NCBI GenBank assembly: GCA_964387645.1
Contig: CAYLYM010000031.1
Location: forward strand, 1 to 34,173
Source: CAYLYM01 sp964387645
Lineage (GTDB): Bacteria > Calditrichota > Calditrichia > RBG-13-44-9
Length of the DNA: 34,173 bases
Reading direction: 5' to 3'
The notes under the pieces were generated by a model, which saw nothing but the letters and a program-made list of their open reading frames with translations, was not told where the DNA came from and did no database searches. Of the stretch, positions 33,912 through 34,173 are shown in pieces (within the stretch, counting starts at the first letter, position 1; each line of letters opens with the position of its first letter). The position numbers and the translations under genes are program-made.

Positions 33912-34173
33912 ATGTCTTTTATGGAGCAATTCATTCTTAATCCAGATATAAAAACCTTAGGTTTTGTTGGCGGGAAAGGGCGGAATTATATAGTTAACGA
34001 AATCGCTGATTTTTTTAAACGTTCTGGTTTTCGAGTAGCGGTCAGTCACTTAGGTTCTGAAATGCTACCTTTATTTGGGAAAATAGTACAATTTAATGAA
34101 GAAGCTGAATTATTTACAAAGGTTAAAGAAGCCTTCAAGGAAAATTCTATAATTTATATTGGAAAAGAAGAAA
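33912..34173 (+). CDS. Possible YqeC-like (selenium hydroxylase accessory) protein, 5' end only
   Basis: 87 codons are visible and the gene runs off the right edge. The start has GGTGAG four bases upstream and follows the PIN stop by one base, so it is in the same transcript. The N-terminus reads LGFVGGKGRNYIVNEIADFFKRSG, then FRVAVSHLGSEMLP: a beta strand, a glycine-rich turn and a helix in the place of a P-loop, as in YqeC-type proteins (FVGAGGKTT...). The loop lacks the usual Lys-Ser/Thr pair, so nucleotide binding is doubtful. The family call is a memory-based guess; the truncation prevents a check. Confidence 0.4.
   Translation, partial: MSFMEQFILNPDIKTLGFVGGKGRNYIVNEIADFFKRSGFRVAVSHLGSEMLPLFGKIVQFNEEAELFTKVKEAFKENSIIYIGKEE

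Noticed and set aside
1..34173. CRISPR array, insertion sequence, prophage, tRNA or rRNA gene
   Set aside because: No regular direct repeats with spacers, transposase or integrase-like protein, terminal inverted repeats or conserved RNA motifs were seen anywhere in the window.

Overview
This is chromosomal DNA from an AT-rich, Gram-negative, Bacteria-type genome. It carries 30 recognisable or probable protein genes, two of them cut by the window edges. Lipoproteins, an RlpA and an MltG murein enzyme, YajC, and several exported TPR and beta-propeller proteins point to a diderm cell. The 'C-AYYNT' TPR lipoprotein style and the PD40/TolB-like repeats suggest the FCB superphylum (Calditrichota, Ignavibacteria or a relative). 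That placement is inference; there is no rRNA marker. No tRNA, rRNA, CRISPR array, phage or insertion sequence was seen. Most genes lie on the + strand; only the unknown gene at 7304-8668 is on the - strand.

Layout. 1-717: end of ybaB plus recR, the classical recombination pair. 879-4517: a promoter, a sirtuin, a TPR lipoprotein and rlpA. 4518-6994: thioredoxin behind an unusual leader, its terminator, the GTPase engB and a short serA with a strong terminator. 7080-9522: a decayed outer-membrane-barrel remnant and two divergent genes of unknown function, the least explained stretch. 9642-12696: tgt, yajC, def and fmt (tRNA modification, secretion, formyl-Met handling). 12697-15144: a long gap with a hairpin, then fabH and lipA (fatty acid initiation, lipoate). 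15291-18570: a diverged metallophosphatase, a trpD-like transferase with altered anthranilate-site residues, and mltG. 18672-24570: UvrD/PcrA helicase overlapping a 1221-residue exported TPR protein. 25043-26353: a TPR plus six-repeat propeller protein. 26842-31653: uvrB, a second exported TPR protein and purD, tightly packed. 32028-32969: a nucleotide-sugar epimerase. 33151-33910: tandem repeats, an AbrB-like and a PIN-domain pair (toxin-antitoxin-like). 33912 to the end: start of a possible YqeC-like protein.

How the genes fit together. Most are housekeeping genes in short operons, interleaved with envelope scaffolding proteins. Two nucleotide-excision-repair genes (uvrD/pcrA, uvrB) are each joined to an exported TPR gene by overlap or a 1-base gap. 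TTG start codons are frequent (sirtuin, the minus-strand unknown gene, fmt, mltG). I see no large new defence or biosynthetic system. The best leads are the trpD-like paralog, the two divergent unknown genes beside a gene remnant, the trxA leader, and the AbrB-PIN pair with its candidate operator.
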